A stretch of 64,000 nucleotides of DNA from Belliella filtrata (GTDB lineage: Bacteria; Bacteroidota; Bacteroidia; Cytophagales; Cyclobacteriaceae). The notes under the pieces were generated by a model. The model ran no database searches. It was not told the origin of the DNA and saw nothing but the letters and a program-made list of their open reading frames with translations. Positions 55,477 to 64,000 of the stretch are shown here, in pieces. Both the position numbers and the translations under genes were made by a program. The first letter of the stretch is position 1. Every line of letters begins with the position of its first letter. Location of the stretch: positions 28,042-92,041 of the forward strand of contig NZ_JAKZGP010000013.1 of NCBI RefSeq assembly GCF_022549775.1, in the 5' to 3' direction.

Positions 55477-56931
55477 CTATTCTCCTTGGGACAAGCTATA
55501 AGCCCTTACTCCATCAAATGAATACAAGTTTTCAGACTTGATGAAATCGAATCCTAATCCTGCCACTTGATTCATCAAATCTAATATTTGAGAATGTGTC
55601 ACAGGTGACTGATCCGACTTTTGGAACCTGCATCTCCAATGATCCGTGCAGAAAGTCTCTTTCATTCCACCAGGATATACTTTGATCCCTCTATTGGTAA
55701 TCAATTGTAGTACTAATCCATCCGCATCAGCTTTTCTCAAAGCATCTCCTAGTGCATTTGGATCTCTTCGGTCTTCATCCCAATCCACAAATACATCTAC
55801 TCCTATAAGCTTCTTCTCTGCTTTGACAGCTGGAGATAGTTTGATACTGATTGGATCTGTAGATGATTTATCAAAAACAGCCGGTTTCATATTGATCGGC
55901 TTTTGTCCTATTCTTTCTATCACAGCTTGGGCAAAAGCTTGAGTACCTACTTTTTCCTTTGACTTACCTTCTTGATAAATATCTCCAGTATGAATTCCAT
56001 CTTCCAAAGTTCTCATCCAAGCATTGGCAACTTTTTCAGCAACAGCTGGCTGACCAATATGAACCAACATAGAGATTGCACCATTCAACAATCCAGAAGG
56101 GTTCGCCATATCCATTCCTGCTATATCTGGAGCTGATCCGTGGATAGCTTCAAACATTGCCACTTCTTCACCCACATTAGCGGACCCTCCAAGGCCAACA
56201 GATCCTGTTACTTGGGCAGCAATATCAGAAATAATATCTCCATACAGATTCAATGTTACGATCACATCAAATGTCTGTGGTCTTTCTGCAATAAGCGCTG
56301 AACCTATATCAATGATTTTATGATCAGTTTGAATATCTGGATACTCTTTAGCTACTGCATCAAAAGTTTTGTGAAAAAGACCATCAGCTAGCTTCATGAT
56401 ATTGTCTTTTGTCATACAGGTGACTTTTTTTCTACCATATTTACGGGCATATTCAAAGGCATACCTAATGATTTTTTCAGATCCTGGCTTAGATATTAGC
56501 TTGAGACTTTGTACGACTTCCTGGGTTTGTCTATGCTCAATTCCAGCATATAAATCTTCTTCGTTTTCTCTAATGATTACCAAATCAGTCTCTGGATAAT
56601 GTGTCTTGATGTAAGGAGAATAGGCCTTACAAGGTCTCACATTTGCAAAAAGTCCAAATGAAGTCCTAGTCGTCACATTTAAGCTTTTGAAGCCTCCCCC
56701 CTGAGGAGTTGTGATCGGTGCCTTCAAAAATACTTTGGTCTCTTTCAAGGACTCAAATGCTTGAGGTTCCATTCCCGAACTGATTCCTTTCAAATATACT
56801 TGTTCACCGATCTCTATCACATCATATTCCAATTGGGCTCCAGCGGCTTCCAAGATTTTTAGCGTAGCTTCCATGATCTCGGGCCCGATCCCATCCCCAT
56901 AGGCGACAGTAATTTTTGTTTTTGATGACAT
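55477..56931 (-). CDS. icd: Isocitrate dehydrogenase, long Thermus-type form
   Basis: 484 residues. The N-terminal 330 residues are an isocitrate/isopropylmalate dehydrogenase fold: AYGDGIGPEIMEATL, NVTTRTSFGLFANVRPC substrate loop, and NLYGDIISDIAAQVTGSVGLGGSANVGE. A C-terminal extension (about 345-484) is the extra domain of the Thermus and alphaproteobacterial long form. It makes 2-oxoglutarate in the TCA cycle. On the minus strand a -7-like box TATTTTTG (56974-56967) precedes it. Confidence 0.92.
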   Translation of the reverse strand: MSSKTKITVAYGDGIGPEIMEATLKILEAAGAQLEYDVIEIGEQVYLKGISSGMEPQAFESLKETKVFLKAPITTPQGGGFKSLNVTTRTSFGLFANVRPCKAYSPYIKTHYPETDLVIIRENEEDLYAGIEHRQTQEVVQSLKLISKPGSEKIIRYAFEYARKYGRKKVTCMTKDNIMKLADGLFHKTFDAVAKEYPDIQTDHKIIDIGSALIAERPQTFDVIVTLNLYGDIISDIAAQVTGSVGLGGSANVGEEVAMFEAIHGSAPDIAGMDMANPSGLLNGAISMLVHIGQPAVAEKVANAWMRTLEDGIHTGDIYQEGKSKEKVGTQAFAQAVIERIGQKPINMKPAVFDKSSTDPISIKLSPAVKAEKKLIGVDVFVDWDEDRRDPNALGDALRKADADGLVLQLITNRGIKVYPGGMKETFCTDHWRCRFQKSDQSPVTHSQILDLMNQVAGLGFDFIKSENLYSFDGVRAYSLSQGE

Positions 56932-57102
56932 ATGTATTTTAATTATGTTGAAAATTCGAATTGTGACAAAAATAACAAAATTGATTTAAGAGGTATCTTA
57001 AACCTATTATAAATTAGCACAATACCATATTGTAAATAATAGAAACATATTACCACAAAAACCTTACCCAGATTTGGTAATATGTAATTTCCCCTTATTT
57101 CT

Positions 57103-57133
57103 TTTGGGATTGAAATCCCTACTTGTATATTTG
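57103..57133 (+). promoter_or_regulatory. Bacteroidota-type promoter of the enoyl-CoA hydratase gene
   Basis: TTTG (57103-57106), a 19-base spacer and TATATTTG (57126-57133) match the phylum consensus at every defined position. Transcription would start about 17 bases before the ATG. Confidence 0.7.
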
Positions 57134-57156
57134 ACCCCTAACATTCACCAAAACAC

Positions 57157-57942
57157 ATGGCTGAAACAAAAAACATACTTTCTGAAGAAAAAGAAGGCAT
57201 TCTCTATCTGACAGTTAACAGAGAATCCAAACTCAACGCCCTCAACATTGATACCCTTGAGGAAATCAGAAATATTTTTAATGAAGTAGTAGACAACAAA
57301 GAAATCAAAGGTGTCATCATCACTGGATCAGGAGAAAAATCCTTTATTGCAGGTGCAGACATTAGCGAAATTGCAGAACTAAATGAGCTAAATGCAAGGA
57401 AGTTTGCAGAAAACGGTCAAGAAGTATTTAGCCTGATCGAGAATTGTCATAAGCCTGTTATTGCTGTCGTCAATGGATTTGCTTTAGGGGGTGGCTGTGA
57501 ATTAGCTATGGCATGTCACATGCGGGTAGCAGTAGCCAATGCGAAGTTTGGCCAACCTGAGGTCAACTTAGGCATTATCCCTGGCTATGGGGGGACTCAG
57601 CGCTTAACCTACCTTATAGGTCGAGGCAAAGCCAACGAACTGATGATGACAGGTGATATGATCGGAGCAGAAGAAGCCAAAAGACTAGGATTAGTCAATC
57701 ATATCTTAGCTACCAAAGAGGAAGCCATAGGACAAGCCGAAGACATCCTCAAAAAAATCATGACCAAAGCTCCTTTAGCTATTGGAATGATCGTAGACTG
57801 TGTAAATTCTGTATATAATAGGGAAGAAAACGGATACCAAACAGAAGCAAATAGCTTTGCAAGATGTGTCAAATCAGGTGATTATAAAGAAGGAACTTCT
57901 GCATTTCTAGAAAAAAGAAAACCAATTTTCAAAGGGGAGTAG
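57157..57942 (+). CDS. Enoyl-CoA hydratase/isomerase family protein
   Basis: 261 residues, a single crotonase domain. The oxyanion-hole parts are SFIAGADISEIAEL (about 64-77) and NGFALGGGCELAMACH (about 108-123), and the catalytic Glu region is FGQPEVNLGIIPGYGGTQRL (about 131-150) with both Glu positions filled as in true hydratases. It hydrates enoyl-CoA in fatty-acid oxidation. The promoter upstream is clear and the terminator overlaps the stop codon. Confidence 0.92.
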   Translation: MAETKNILSEEKEGILYLTVNRESKLNALNIDTLEEIRNIFNEVVDNKEIKGVIITGSGEKSFIAGADISEIAELNELNARKFAENGQEVFSLIENCHKPVIAVVNGFALGGGCELAMACHMRVAVANAKFGQPEVNLGIIPGYGGTQRLTYLIGRGKANELMMTGDMIGAEEAKRLGLVNHILATKEEAIGQAEDILKKIMTKAPLAIGMIVDCVNSVYNREENGYQTEANSFARCVKSGDYKEGTSAFLEKRKPIFKGE

Positions 57943-57951
57943 TTCCCCTTT
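57931..57951 (+). terminator. Terminator overlapping the stop codon of the enoyl-CoA hydratase gene
   Basis: Stem of 8 bp (57931-57938 with 57944-57951), 5-base loop, then T-rich sequence just before the flippase ATG at 57964. Readthrough into the next gene is likely partial. Confidence 0.65.
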
Positions 57952-57963
57952 TTCTTTTCAAAA

Positions 57964-59472
57964 ATGAGCCAGCTAAAAAAGCTTGCCGGACAGACGGCTA
58001 TCTATGGGATCAGTAGCATTCTTGGGAGAACTGTAAGTTTCTTTTTAATCTCGGTATATACAGGCTATTTGACCAAAGATGATGTGGGGGCATACACAGC
58101 ACTTTATGGCTACATAGCACTTTTCAACATCATTTTCACTTACGGAATGGAGACTACCTATTTCAGGTATGCCACGGGTAAAGGCTTGGATCCAGAAAAG
58201 GTATTTGCCCAGATACAGTCTCTTCTCATCACCACTTCGCTTTCACTTGGAGCCATCATCTATTTTTCCGCCCCGACTTTGGCTGTCTGGCTCAACTACG
58301 AAGGCCAAGAACAGCTATTCCGGTGGATCGCTTGGATTTTGGCTATTGACGCCATATTGGTTATCCCTTATGCCAAGCTGAGAAAAGAAAACCGTGCATT
58401 GCAATTCGCATTATCTAAACTAGGCAACATCTTAATCAATGTAGGCCTCAACATTTTTTTTATAGTACTATGTTTCCATATTTGGAATGGAGACTGGTTT
58501 GCTGGACTCTCTCCATTTATCGGATATATCTATAATCCCGATTGGGGATTGGAATACATCTTTGTATCAAACCTTATAGCCAACGCCGCCATGTTGCCTG
58601 TCCTTTTTTGGCTTACAAAGAAGTTTCGATTTGGCTTCGATAGACAATTTCTCAAACCAATGTGGCATTATGCCTTCCCGCTTTTGTTTATGGGGCTGGC
58701 AGGCACAATCAATGAGACTTTTTCAAGGACTGTTTTCGAATATGTCTTGCCCGAGGGTTTTTATGAAGGGTTGACCTCAAGAGAAGTTACTGGGATTTTT
58801 GGTGCAAACTTCAAGTTGGCCATTTTGATGAACTTGATCATCCAAGCCTTCAAATATGCAGCAGAGCCATTTTTCTTCAGCCAGTCCACCGAAAAAAATA
58901 GCCCCGAAATATTTGCAAAAGTTATGCATGTATTTGTGATATTTTGCGCCGGATTGATGATTGCAGTATCGGTAAATTTAGACCTTCTTGGAAAGATATT
59001 CCTCAGAGGAGAAGGATATGCTATGGGGAACTATATTGTTCCAGTGTTGTTGTTGGGCTATTTGATGCTGGGGATTTATTTCAACCTTAGTATATGGTTC
59101 AAGCTCACTGACCAGACGAAATATAGTTTTTATATCACCCTAATTGGTGCAACAGTAACCATAACAGTACTACTTACTATGGTTCCACTATTTGGGTTGA
59201 TGGGAGGAGCATTGAGTACGCTGTGCTGCTATACAGTCATGAGTGTGATTTGCTATTACTTCGGACAAAAACACTTCCCCATCCCATATCAGACTGGAAA
59301 AGCCATCTTATATATACTCACTGCCACAGGCTTGAGTTATGCAGGTTTTTATATCCAATCAGATTCAGCCCTATTACAATTTATCTTTAGAAATTTGATG
59401 GTCATTCCATTTCTTGTTCTAATTTTAGTCCTTGAAAAAGAGAAAGTCAGGCTCTTTTTGAAAAACAGATAG
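57964..59472 (+). CDS. Wzx-like oligosaccharide flippase (MATE/MOP superfamily)
   Basis: 502 residues with about 12-14 membrane helices and no soluble domains. The N-terminus [20 protein letters not shown] is typical of polysaccharide biosynthesis/flippase proteins. It should flip a lipid-linked sugar across the inner membrane. No glycan genes lie beside it; in Bacteroidota this gene often stands near dut as here. The sugar is unknown. Confidence 0.88.
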   Translation: MSQLKKLAGQTAIYGISSILGRTVSFFLISVYTGYLTKDDVGAYTALYGYIALFNIIFTYGMETTYFRYATGKGLDPEKVFAQIQSLLITTSLSLGAIIYFSAPTLAVWLNYEGQEQLFRWIAWILAIDAILVIPYAKLRKENRALQFALSKLGNILINVGLNIFFIVLCFHIWNGDWFAGLSPFIGYIYNPDWGLEYIFVSNLIANAAMLPVLFWLTKKFRFGFDRQFLKPMWHYAFPLLFMGLAGTINETFSRTVFEYVLPEGFYEGLTSREVTGIFGANFKLAILMNLIIQAFKYAAEPFFFSQSTEKNSPEIFAKVMHVFVIFCAGLMIAVSVNLDLLGKIFLRGEGYAMGNYIVPVLLLGYLMLGIYFNLSIWFKLTDQTKYSFYITLIGATVTITVLLTMVPLFGLMGGALSTLCCYTVMSVICYYFGQKHFPIPYQTGKAILYILTATGLSYAGFYIQSDSALLQFIFRNLMVIPFLVLILVLEKEKVRLFLKNR

Positions 59473-59540
59473 CCATAGACATTAGAGCATATTTCAAAAA
59501 AACTGATATTCATTATTCATATAGCAAAGCATACCCCATC

Positions 59541-59975
59541 ATGAAAGTAAAAGTTATCAATCAATCCAAACACGCACTTCCCGAGTATCAAACACCCCTT
59601 TCGGCAGGCTTAGATTTGAGAGCAAATTTAGAAGCCCCGATCACCTTGGGTTCTTTGGAAAGAAGGCTTGTAGGCACTGGTTTATACTTAGAGCTTCCTA
59701 CTGGATTCGAAGCACAAATCAGACCAAGATCAGGCCTTGCCTTCAAGCATGGACTGACTGTACTCAATAGTCCTGGGACAATTGATGCGGACTATCGAGG
59801 AGAAATCAAGGTACTTTTGGTAAACCTTTCACAAGATCCTTTTACAATTGAAGACGGAGAAAGAGTGGCTCAAATGGTAATAGCCAAACACGAACAAATA
59901 ACTTGGGAATCGAGTGAAAGCTTATCAGAAACAGAAAGAGGCGCTGGGGGATATGGAAGTACTGGGAAATCTTAA
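59541..59975 (+). CDS. dut: Deoxyuridine 5'-triphosphate nucleotidohydrolase
   Basis: 144 residues, the normal trimer-forming dUTPase length. All motifs are present: AGLDLRA (I), [10 protein letters not shown] (II), [13 protein letters not shown] (III), RVAQMVI (IV) and the C-terminal [12 protein letters not shown] (V). It hydrolyses dUTP to dUMP, which keeps uracil out of DNA and feeds dTMP synthesis. Confidence 0.97.
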   Translation: MKVKVINQSKHALPEYQTPLSAGLDLRANLEAPITLGSLERRLVGTGLYLELPTGFEAQIRPRSGLAFKHGLTVLNSPGTIDADYRGEIKVLLVNLSQDPFTIEDGERVAQMVIAKHEQITWESSESLSETERGAGGYGSTGKS

Positions 59976-59987
59976 GGTATAAACGCA

Positions 59988-60111
59988 CCATTATGCGCTA
60001 GTTTCCGTTATAAATTATCTCCAGATCAGTATTTAAATTTAGGGCATCAAGTTTGCACTCAAATTCAGTTATTGACAATCCTAAAAAAGGATAGACTCCG
60101 TCGCATAATGG
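59988..60111. repeat. Ten-base inverted repeat pair flanking the dut-TPR intergenic region
   Basis: CCATTATGCG (59988-59997) and its exact complement CGCATAATGG (60102-60111) enclose 104 AT-rich bases without a gene. It could be a folded leader or a tiny mobile element end pair. No T-run or target duplication supports either. Confidence 0.3.
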
Positions 60112-60143
60112 ACGAATCTCATTGAAAATTTTAAAACATACCT

Positions 60144-61874
60144 GTGAAAGCAAATTTCAAATCATACATTCTAAGCCTACTTGCAATTCTAATTTGTTTT
60201 AGCACATTCGGCCAAAGCAAATCATCAAGAAAAGAAAGAAAAAGTAAAGTAAACGACACAAAAACAAGTAGGTTATTCATTGAGGGACAAAAGCACCTCA
60301 TGCTTGAAGACTATGATAAAGCTTATTTTTATTTCCAAAAAGCAGGAGAGCTCTCTCCAGAAGAGCCTGCAATCAATTTTAAACTGGCAGAAGTCTATCT
60401 CAAAGCAAACAAAGTAGAAGCTGCCTTGGAATATGGTATGAAAGCTGTGGAAGCCGATCCAGAAAATAAATATTACAACCTTATGATGGCGGAGGTTTAC
60501 ACCAAGCAAAGACAACCTCTCAAAGCCGCTGAAATCATCGAAAATCTGATGGGAACATCAGAGGAAAACCAGAACTACATCCTTGACCTAGCTTCTTTGT
60601 ACCTTAATGCCGGTGAAAATGACAAGGCACTTGAAGCATTGGACAAAGCTGAAGAATTTTATGGTGTAGCTGAACAGTTGACCGCTCAAAAACAAAGAAT
60701 CTACCTTAGAAAAAACAACCTGGCCAAAGCAATCGAAGAAGGTCAAAAGCTCATCGAAGCTCATCCAGGAAATTCTCAATACGTTTTGAGCTTGGTAGAA
60801 ATCTATTTCAACAACGGCAAAACAAAAGAAGCCTTAGAGGCAATTGACAACTCTCTGAAAACTTACCCGAATCAGCCAGAGTTGCAAATGGCAGCTTATG
60901 CATTACACAAAGATCTAGGGAATCTAGATACTGCAGAGGAATTGATATTGAGCGCATTTGCTAATCCAGATCTTGAAGGCATGATCAAAGCACAGTCTTT
61001 TGCTGAAGTTCTACAGGAAATCAAGACAGAAAGACGAGATCAATTATTAGACAAACTTGAGGCATTGATGCTTGAAAACAGCCCAAATGATGGAAACGTG
61101 CAGACTGTCGTAGGAGATAGAAAGCTATTCAATGGAGAAAAAGAGGTCGCACTGGAGTACTATAAAAGAGCGATTGCCATCAAGCCCGAAAATCCACAAG
61201 TCTTTCAAGGAGTGATTACCATAATGTTCGAAACTGGAGGTGATTTCACTGAAATCGAACAGTATACAAGTATGGCAGTTGATGAGTTTCCCGAGAAGGC
61301 TGAATTTTGGTTTTTCGACGGCACAGCCAAATCAGCCCTTAAGAAAAGTGAAGAGGCTGAAGAATCACTACTCAAATCCTTAGAAATCAACGAAAACAAA
61401 AACAAGCAACTTACCATGCTTGTCAATGGACAGCTAGGGGATGTATATCACAACCTGGGCAAAGAAGAAAAAGCATTTGAAAAATACGACAAGGTTTTAG
61501 AGGATAATCCAAATGATGAGCATGTTTTAAACAATTATGCCTATTTCCTTTCCCTTTCAAAGAAAAACCTGGACAAAGCTAAAGCCATGTCAGAAAGATT
61601 GGTCAAAAGACACCCGAAGAATGCTACCTATCTAGATACTCATGCATGGGTCCTTTTTCAATTACAGGATTACGAAAATGCAAAAAAATACATGGAACTT
61701 GCTCTTGCAAACCAAGAAATCCCAAGTGCAATTATGCTAGAACACTACGGCGACATACTATACCATCTTGGCAATAAGAACGATGCCATAGCATACTGGA
61801 AGAAAGCAGAGGGGGGAGAAGAAACTACAGACCTATTGAATAGAAAAATCAAGGATCAAAAGTATTATGACTAG
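60144..61874 (+). CDS. Tetratricopeptide-repeat protein of the envelope module
   Basis: 576 residues from a GTG start, preferred because it begins a signal peptide (FKSYILSLLAILICFSTFGQ). About a dozen TPR units fill residues 45-570 (for example AYFYFQKAGELSPEEPAIN, ALEYYKRAIAIKPENPQVF, AFEKYDKVLEDNPNDEHVL). TPRs are protein docking surfaces. It overlaps the DUF4292 gene by 8 bases and forms a unit with it and the LytM protein, an arrangement widely kept in Bacteroidota and likely to work in the periplasm. Confidence 0.9.
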   Translation: MKANFKSYILSLLAILICFSTFGQSKSSRKERKSKVNDTKTSRLFIEGQKHLMLEDYDKAYFYFQKAGELSPEEPAINFKLAEVYLKANKVEAALEYGMKAVEADPENKYYNLMMAEVYTKQRQPLKAAEIIENLMGTSEENQNYILDLASLYLNAGENDKALEALDKAEEFYGVAEQLTAQKQRIYLRKNNLAKAIEEGQKLIEAHPGNSQYVLSLVEIYFNNGKTKEALEAIDNSLKTYPNQPELQMAAYALHKDLGNLDTAEELILSAFANPDLEGMIKAQSFAEVLQEIKTERRDQLLDKLEALMLENSPNDGNVQTVVGDRKLFNGEKEVALEYYKRAIAIKPENPQVFQGVITIMFETGGDFTEIEQYTSMAVDEFPEKAEFWFFDGTAKSALKKSEEAEESLLKSLEINENKNKQLTMLVNGQLGDVYHNLGKEEKAFEKYDKVLEDNPNDEHVLNNYAYFLSLSKKNLDKAKAMSERLVKRHPKNATYLDTHAWVLFQLQDYENAKKYMELALANQEIPSAIMLEHYGDILYHLGNKNDAIAYWKKAEGGEETTDLLNRKIKDQKYYD

Positions 61875-62604
61875 AGTATTTTTGAGTATCGCCATGCTCT
61901 CAATCATCTTTTTGAGTAGCTGTGCAAAAAAACCAAACTTATACACTTCTGATGAAGTAATGCAGGAGTTTACTCCTGGATACTTTGATTTTAACTACTT
62001 AAGTGCTAGGGCAAGAATAGTCATTGAAGAACCAAATGGGAAAACAACCAGGGGAACGATGAGTATGAGAGCCAAAAAAGACAGTGTGATATGGTTTAGC
62101 ATCACTCCAGGCTTAGGAATCGAGGCATTGAGAGGAATTGTCACAGAGGACAACATTCGTATCAAAGACCGAATCAATGGGCAAGATATCAATATGAGTT
62201 ACACGGAGTTTGAAGATAGGTTTGGTCTCAAATTATCATTAAACCTTTTCCAAAACCTAATCTATGCAAATATTCCTGAGGAGTTCAGCTATAGAGATAG
62301 GTTAATTAGAATTGGAAAAGCATTCGAACTAACACAAGTAAGAGATGGTGTTCGCTACCATTCCAAAGTCAGCACTACCATAGGAAAAGTGGAGGAATTG
62401 ACAAGCAATACTTTAAATGATTCCGGTGCTTTATTGGCTAGTTTTCCAGTTTTCGAAGAAGTTAATGGCCAGCCTTTTCCAAGCAAATCATTACTAAAAA
62501 TATCCTTTAATGTAGATGGAGAAATGCAAAACTCTCTAATTCATATAGAAATGTCACGCATAGAGACCACAGATGAGCCTCTTGGGTTTCCTTTCCAGTT
62601 TTAA
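61867..62604 (+). CDS. DUF4292 lipoprotein
   Basis: 245 residues. The lipoprotein signal is MLSIIFLSSCAKK (Cys at about 19). The body (FNYLSARARIVIEEPNG, DSVIWFSITPGLGIEALRG, SYTEFEDRFGLKLSLNLFQNLIYAN) follows the DUF4292 family, which resembles LolB-like lipoprotein folds. A LolB-type role in lipoprotein handling in a phylum without classical LolB is an inference. It overlaps the TPR gene by 8 bases and is followed by the LytM gene after 3 bases. Confidence 0.88.
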   Translation: MTRVFLSIAMLSIIFLSSCAKKPNLYTSDEVMQEFTPGYFDFNYLSARARIVIEEPNGKTTRGTMSMRAKKDSVIWFSITPGLGIEALRGIVTEDNIRIKDRINGQDINMSYTEFEDRFGLKLSLNLFQNLIYANIPEEFSYRDRLIRIGKAFELTQVRDGVRYHSKVSTTIGKVEELTSNTLNDSGALLASFPVFEEVNGQPFPSKSLLKISFNVDGEMQNSLIHIEMSRIETTDEPLGFPFQF

Positions 62605-62607
62605 ATT

Positions 62608-63855
62608 ATGAAAATCAAGTACACCTTTTTATTAATTTTCACCTTAGGAATCATACTTTTACTTAAGCAAGGTCTTTATGCACAGACAGCAAAAAGTCGG
62701 GTGCAATTAGAAAAAGAAAAGGAGTTGGTTCAAAAAAAGCTTTTAGAATTTGACAAAATCTTAAAGCAAACTGCGGAATCCAAAAGGGTGTCCTTAGGTC
62801 AACTCAATGTGGTATCCAAACAATTGGAAACCAGGGTTACCTATATACGAACATTAAGCAGCGAAATATCCCTTATCAATAGGGAAATAGCCGAAACAGA
62901 AACTAGAATCAAATCTTTAGAAAATGACTTAAAAAACTTGAAAGAAGAGTATGCTAAAATGGTGTACACTTCTTCCAAACTTAATCAAGGCTTGACAATG
63001 ACCTCTTTTATCTTTAGCTCGAGCACTTTCAAGCAGTTCTACATGAGAATCAAATACCTCAAGCAGTACACTGACGCAAGAAAAAAACAAGTAGAGCAAA
63101 TTGAAAAGGTAACAGCCGAACTTGCTGGACAAAGAGTCAAACTTGAGGACAAAAAAATAGAGAAACAGCAAGTAATCAATAAAGAAGAAGAGCAAAGGAA
63201 GCAACTTTCTGTCGCTAGAACAGATCAGCAAAAGATTGTCACCAACTTGGAAAGGCAAGAAGTGGATTTGAGAAAAAAAATAGCAGAAGCTAGAAAGCAG
63301 CAAGAAAACCTTAATAACTTGATCAAAAGGGCTATTGAGGAGGAAATTCGAAAAGCTGAAGCTGAAGCAAAGAAAGCAAACTCCAAGGCGACCAAATCCT
63401 CAGGAAGCTCTATTCCTTTGACACCTGAAGCCGCAGCTTTGTCCAGTTCATTTGCAGGAAACAAAGGTAAGCTTCCATGGCCAGTGGAATCAGGCTTCGT
63501 TTCGAAAAGATTTGGAACTCACCCACACCCTACCCTCAAGGGAATAGTAGAAGACAATGATGGAGTAGATATTCAAACTAATCCAAACTCGAGTGTGCGG
63601 ACAGTATTTGATGGAGAAGTGACAAAGGTAGCAACAGTACCAGGGTATGGAGGAACTATCCTCATCAAGCATGGGGAATACTATACCATGTATAGTAAAC
63701 TCAAAGTGATCAATGTAAAAGCTGGAGAAAAAGTAAAAGCAAAACAAGTGATAGGTCAAGTATACACGAATAAAGAAGGAATTGCTGAAGTACATTTTGA
63801 AACATGGAAAGGACTACAACCACTTGACCCCTCTACATGGCTAATGAGGAGATAG
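62608..63855 (+). CDS. EnvC-like coiled-coil protein with degenerate LytM (M23) domain
   Basis: 415 residues. A signal peptide (to about 25) is followed by a long coiled coil (about 28-255, Lys/Glu/Gln heptads) and a C-terminal LytM fold (about 290-415). In true M23 peptidases the zinc ligands are His and Asp in HxGxD-type and HxH motifs. Here they read NDGVDI (N317 in place of His, D321 kept) and EVHF (E394 in place of His, H396 kept), with MYSKL for the usual YxHL. So it is probably not a peptidase but an amidase activator like EnvC, acting in cell division or separation. Confidence 0.88.
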   Translation: MKIKYTFLLIFTLGIILLLKQGLYAQTAKSRVQLEKEKELVQKKLLEFDKILKQTAESKRVSLGQLNVVSKQLETRVTYIRTLSSEISLINREIAETETRIKSLENDLKNLKEEYAKMVYTSSKLNQGLTMTSFIFSSSTFKQFYMRIKYLKQYTDARKKQVEQIEKVTAELAGQRVKLEDKKIEKQQVINKEEEQRKQLSVARTDQQKIVTNLERQEVDLRKKIAEARKQQENLNNLIKRAIEEEIRKAEAEAKKANSKATKSSGSSIPLTPEAAALSSSFAGNKGKLPWPVESGFVSKRFGTHPHPTLKGIVEDNDGVDIQTNPNSSVRTVFDGEVTKVATVPGYGGTILIKHGEYYTMYSKLKVINVKAGEKVKAKQVIGQVYTNKEGIAEVHFETWKGLQPLDPSTWLMRR

Positions 63856-64000
63856 AAATTAATAATTCGTATATCAATGTCGTTTAGTTAAGCAAATTAA
63901 TAAAAAAAATGTGTAAATTATAGGGGTATATAGGGGGTAACTCTAATTCTGAAAAAAAGGAAGATTACAGGCTAAAACTAACTAAACATATTGACAATGA
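63856..64000. other. Right-edge intergenic sequence
   Basis: AT-rich, with a G-rich patch (63922-63940). No gene or terminator is evident before the window ends. Confidence 0.5.

Noticed and set aside
59985..60003. Sequence resembling a XerC half-site (TTATGCGC), considered as a dif site
   Set aside because: No matching XerD half-site lies 6 bases away, so a chromosome dimer resolution site is not supported.
62929..63303. 124-codon open frame antisense to the EnvC-like gene, rich in Leu, Phe and Ser
   Set aside because: Its composition mirrors the Lys/Glu coiled-coil codons on the plus strand. This is an artefact of the coding bias.

Overview
The window is an AT-rich stretch of a chromosome from a member of the Bacteroidota, most likely a Cytophagales bacterium of the Cyclobacteriaceae type (inference from gene content, no search run). 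Pointers are a SusC/SusD pair with ECF sigma factor, FecR and STN-domain signalling, a type IX secretion gene (porQ) and a cargo protein with a type B T9SS sorting domain, Bacteroidota-type promoters (TTTG/TTG at -33, TAnnTTTG at -7), weak Shine-Dalgarno sequences, a fused ccoN-ccoO gene, and a three-gene SdhCAB with a single long cytochrome b subunit. I see no rRNA, tRNA, CRISPR array, prophage or intact transposase gene.

Layout. 1-5956 (minus) is a surface-signalling and nutrient uptake locus: ECF sigma, FecR, a SusC-like transducer and the start of a SusD-like lipoprotein. A 500-base gap between sigma factor and FecR holds a MITE-like element with terminal inverted repeats. 6137-11945 carries a DUF6807 lipoprotein, an HPP membrane protein, an outer-membrane barrel, a PLP racemase, and a GNAT/sodium symporter pair. 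12244-15681 (minus) is the sdhCAB operon, with a promoter and an intrinsic terminator. 15943-20690 (plus) holds the T9SS cargo protein, a DCC-family protein, a beta-carbonic anhydrase and fabD. 20908-32354 contains folK, sppA, a flavin reductase family protein, a CBS-type PLP enzyme, an ABC exporter, an LVIVD lipoprotein with a small barrel, an orphan HI0074-like protein and a DegQ-like protease.

32572-40112 (plus) is an isoprenoid, envelope and proteostasis run: dxr, rseP, lon, porQ, hslU. 40219-43582 has a short-chain dehydrogenase, a SixA-type phosphatase, a cold-shock protein and a CBS/DUF294 protein. 43676-54231 is the microaerobic block: hemN on plus, converging on a minus-strand cluster Usp-like, ccoI, ccoS, ccoNO, ccoQ, ccoP, ccoG, ccoH, SafE-like. 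54401-56931 holds a GH43 enzyme and icd. 57157-63855 (plus) is enoyl-CoA hydratase, a flippase, dut, then a TPR protein, a DUF4292 lipoprotein and an EnvC-like LytM protein.

The most notable signal is regulatory. A 16-base sequence containing the perfect FNR-type palindrome TGATTTAAATCA occurs upstream of hemN and again upstream of the cbb3 oxidase cluster. In both places the palindrome centre lies exactly 58.5 bases from the G of a -7-like box on the matching strand. This suggests one Crp/Fnr-family activator controls heme synthesis and the high-affinity oxidase together. Other leads are the MITE-like element, a palindrome in front of lon, a palindrome in front of the racemase, and a LytM domain that has lost zinc ligands.
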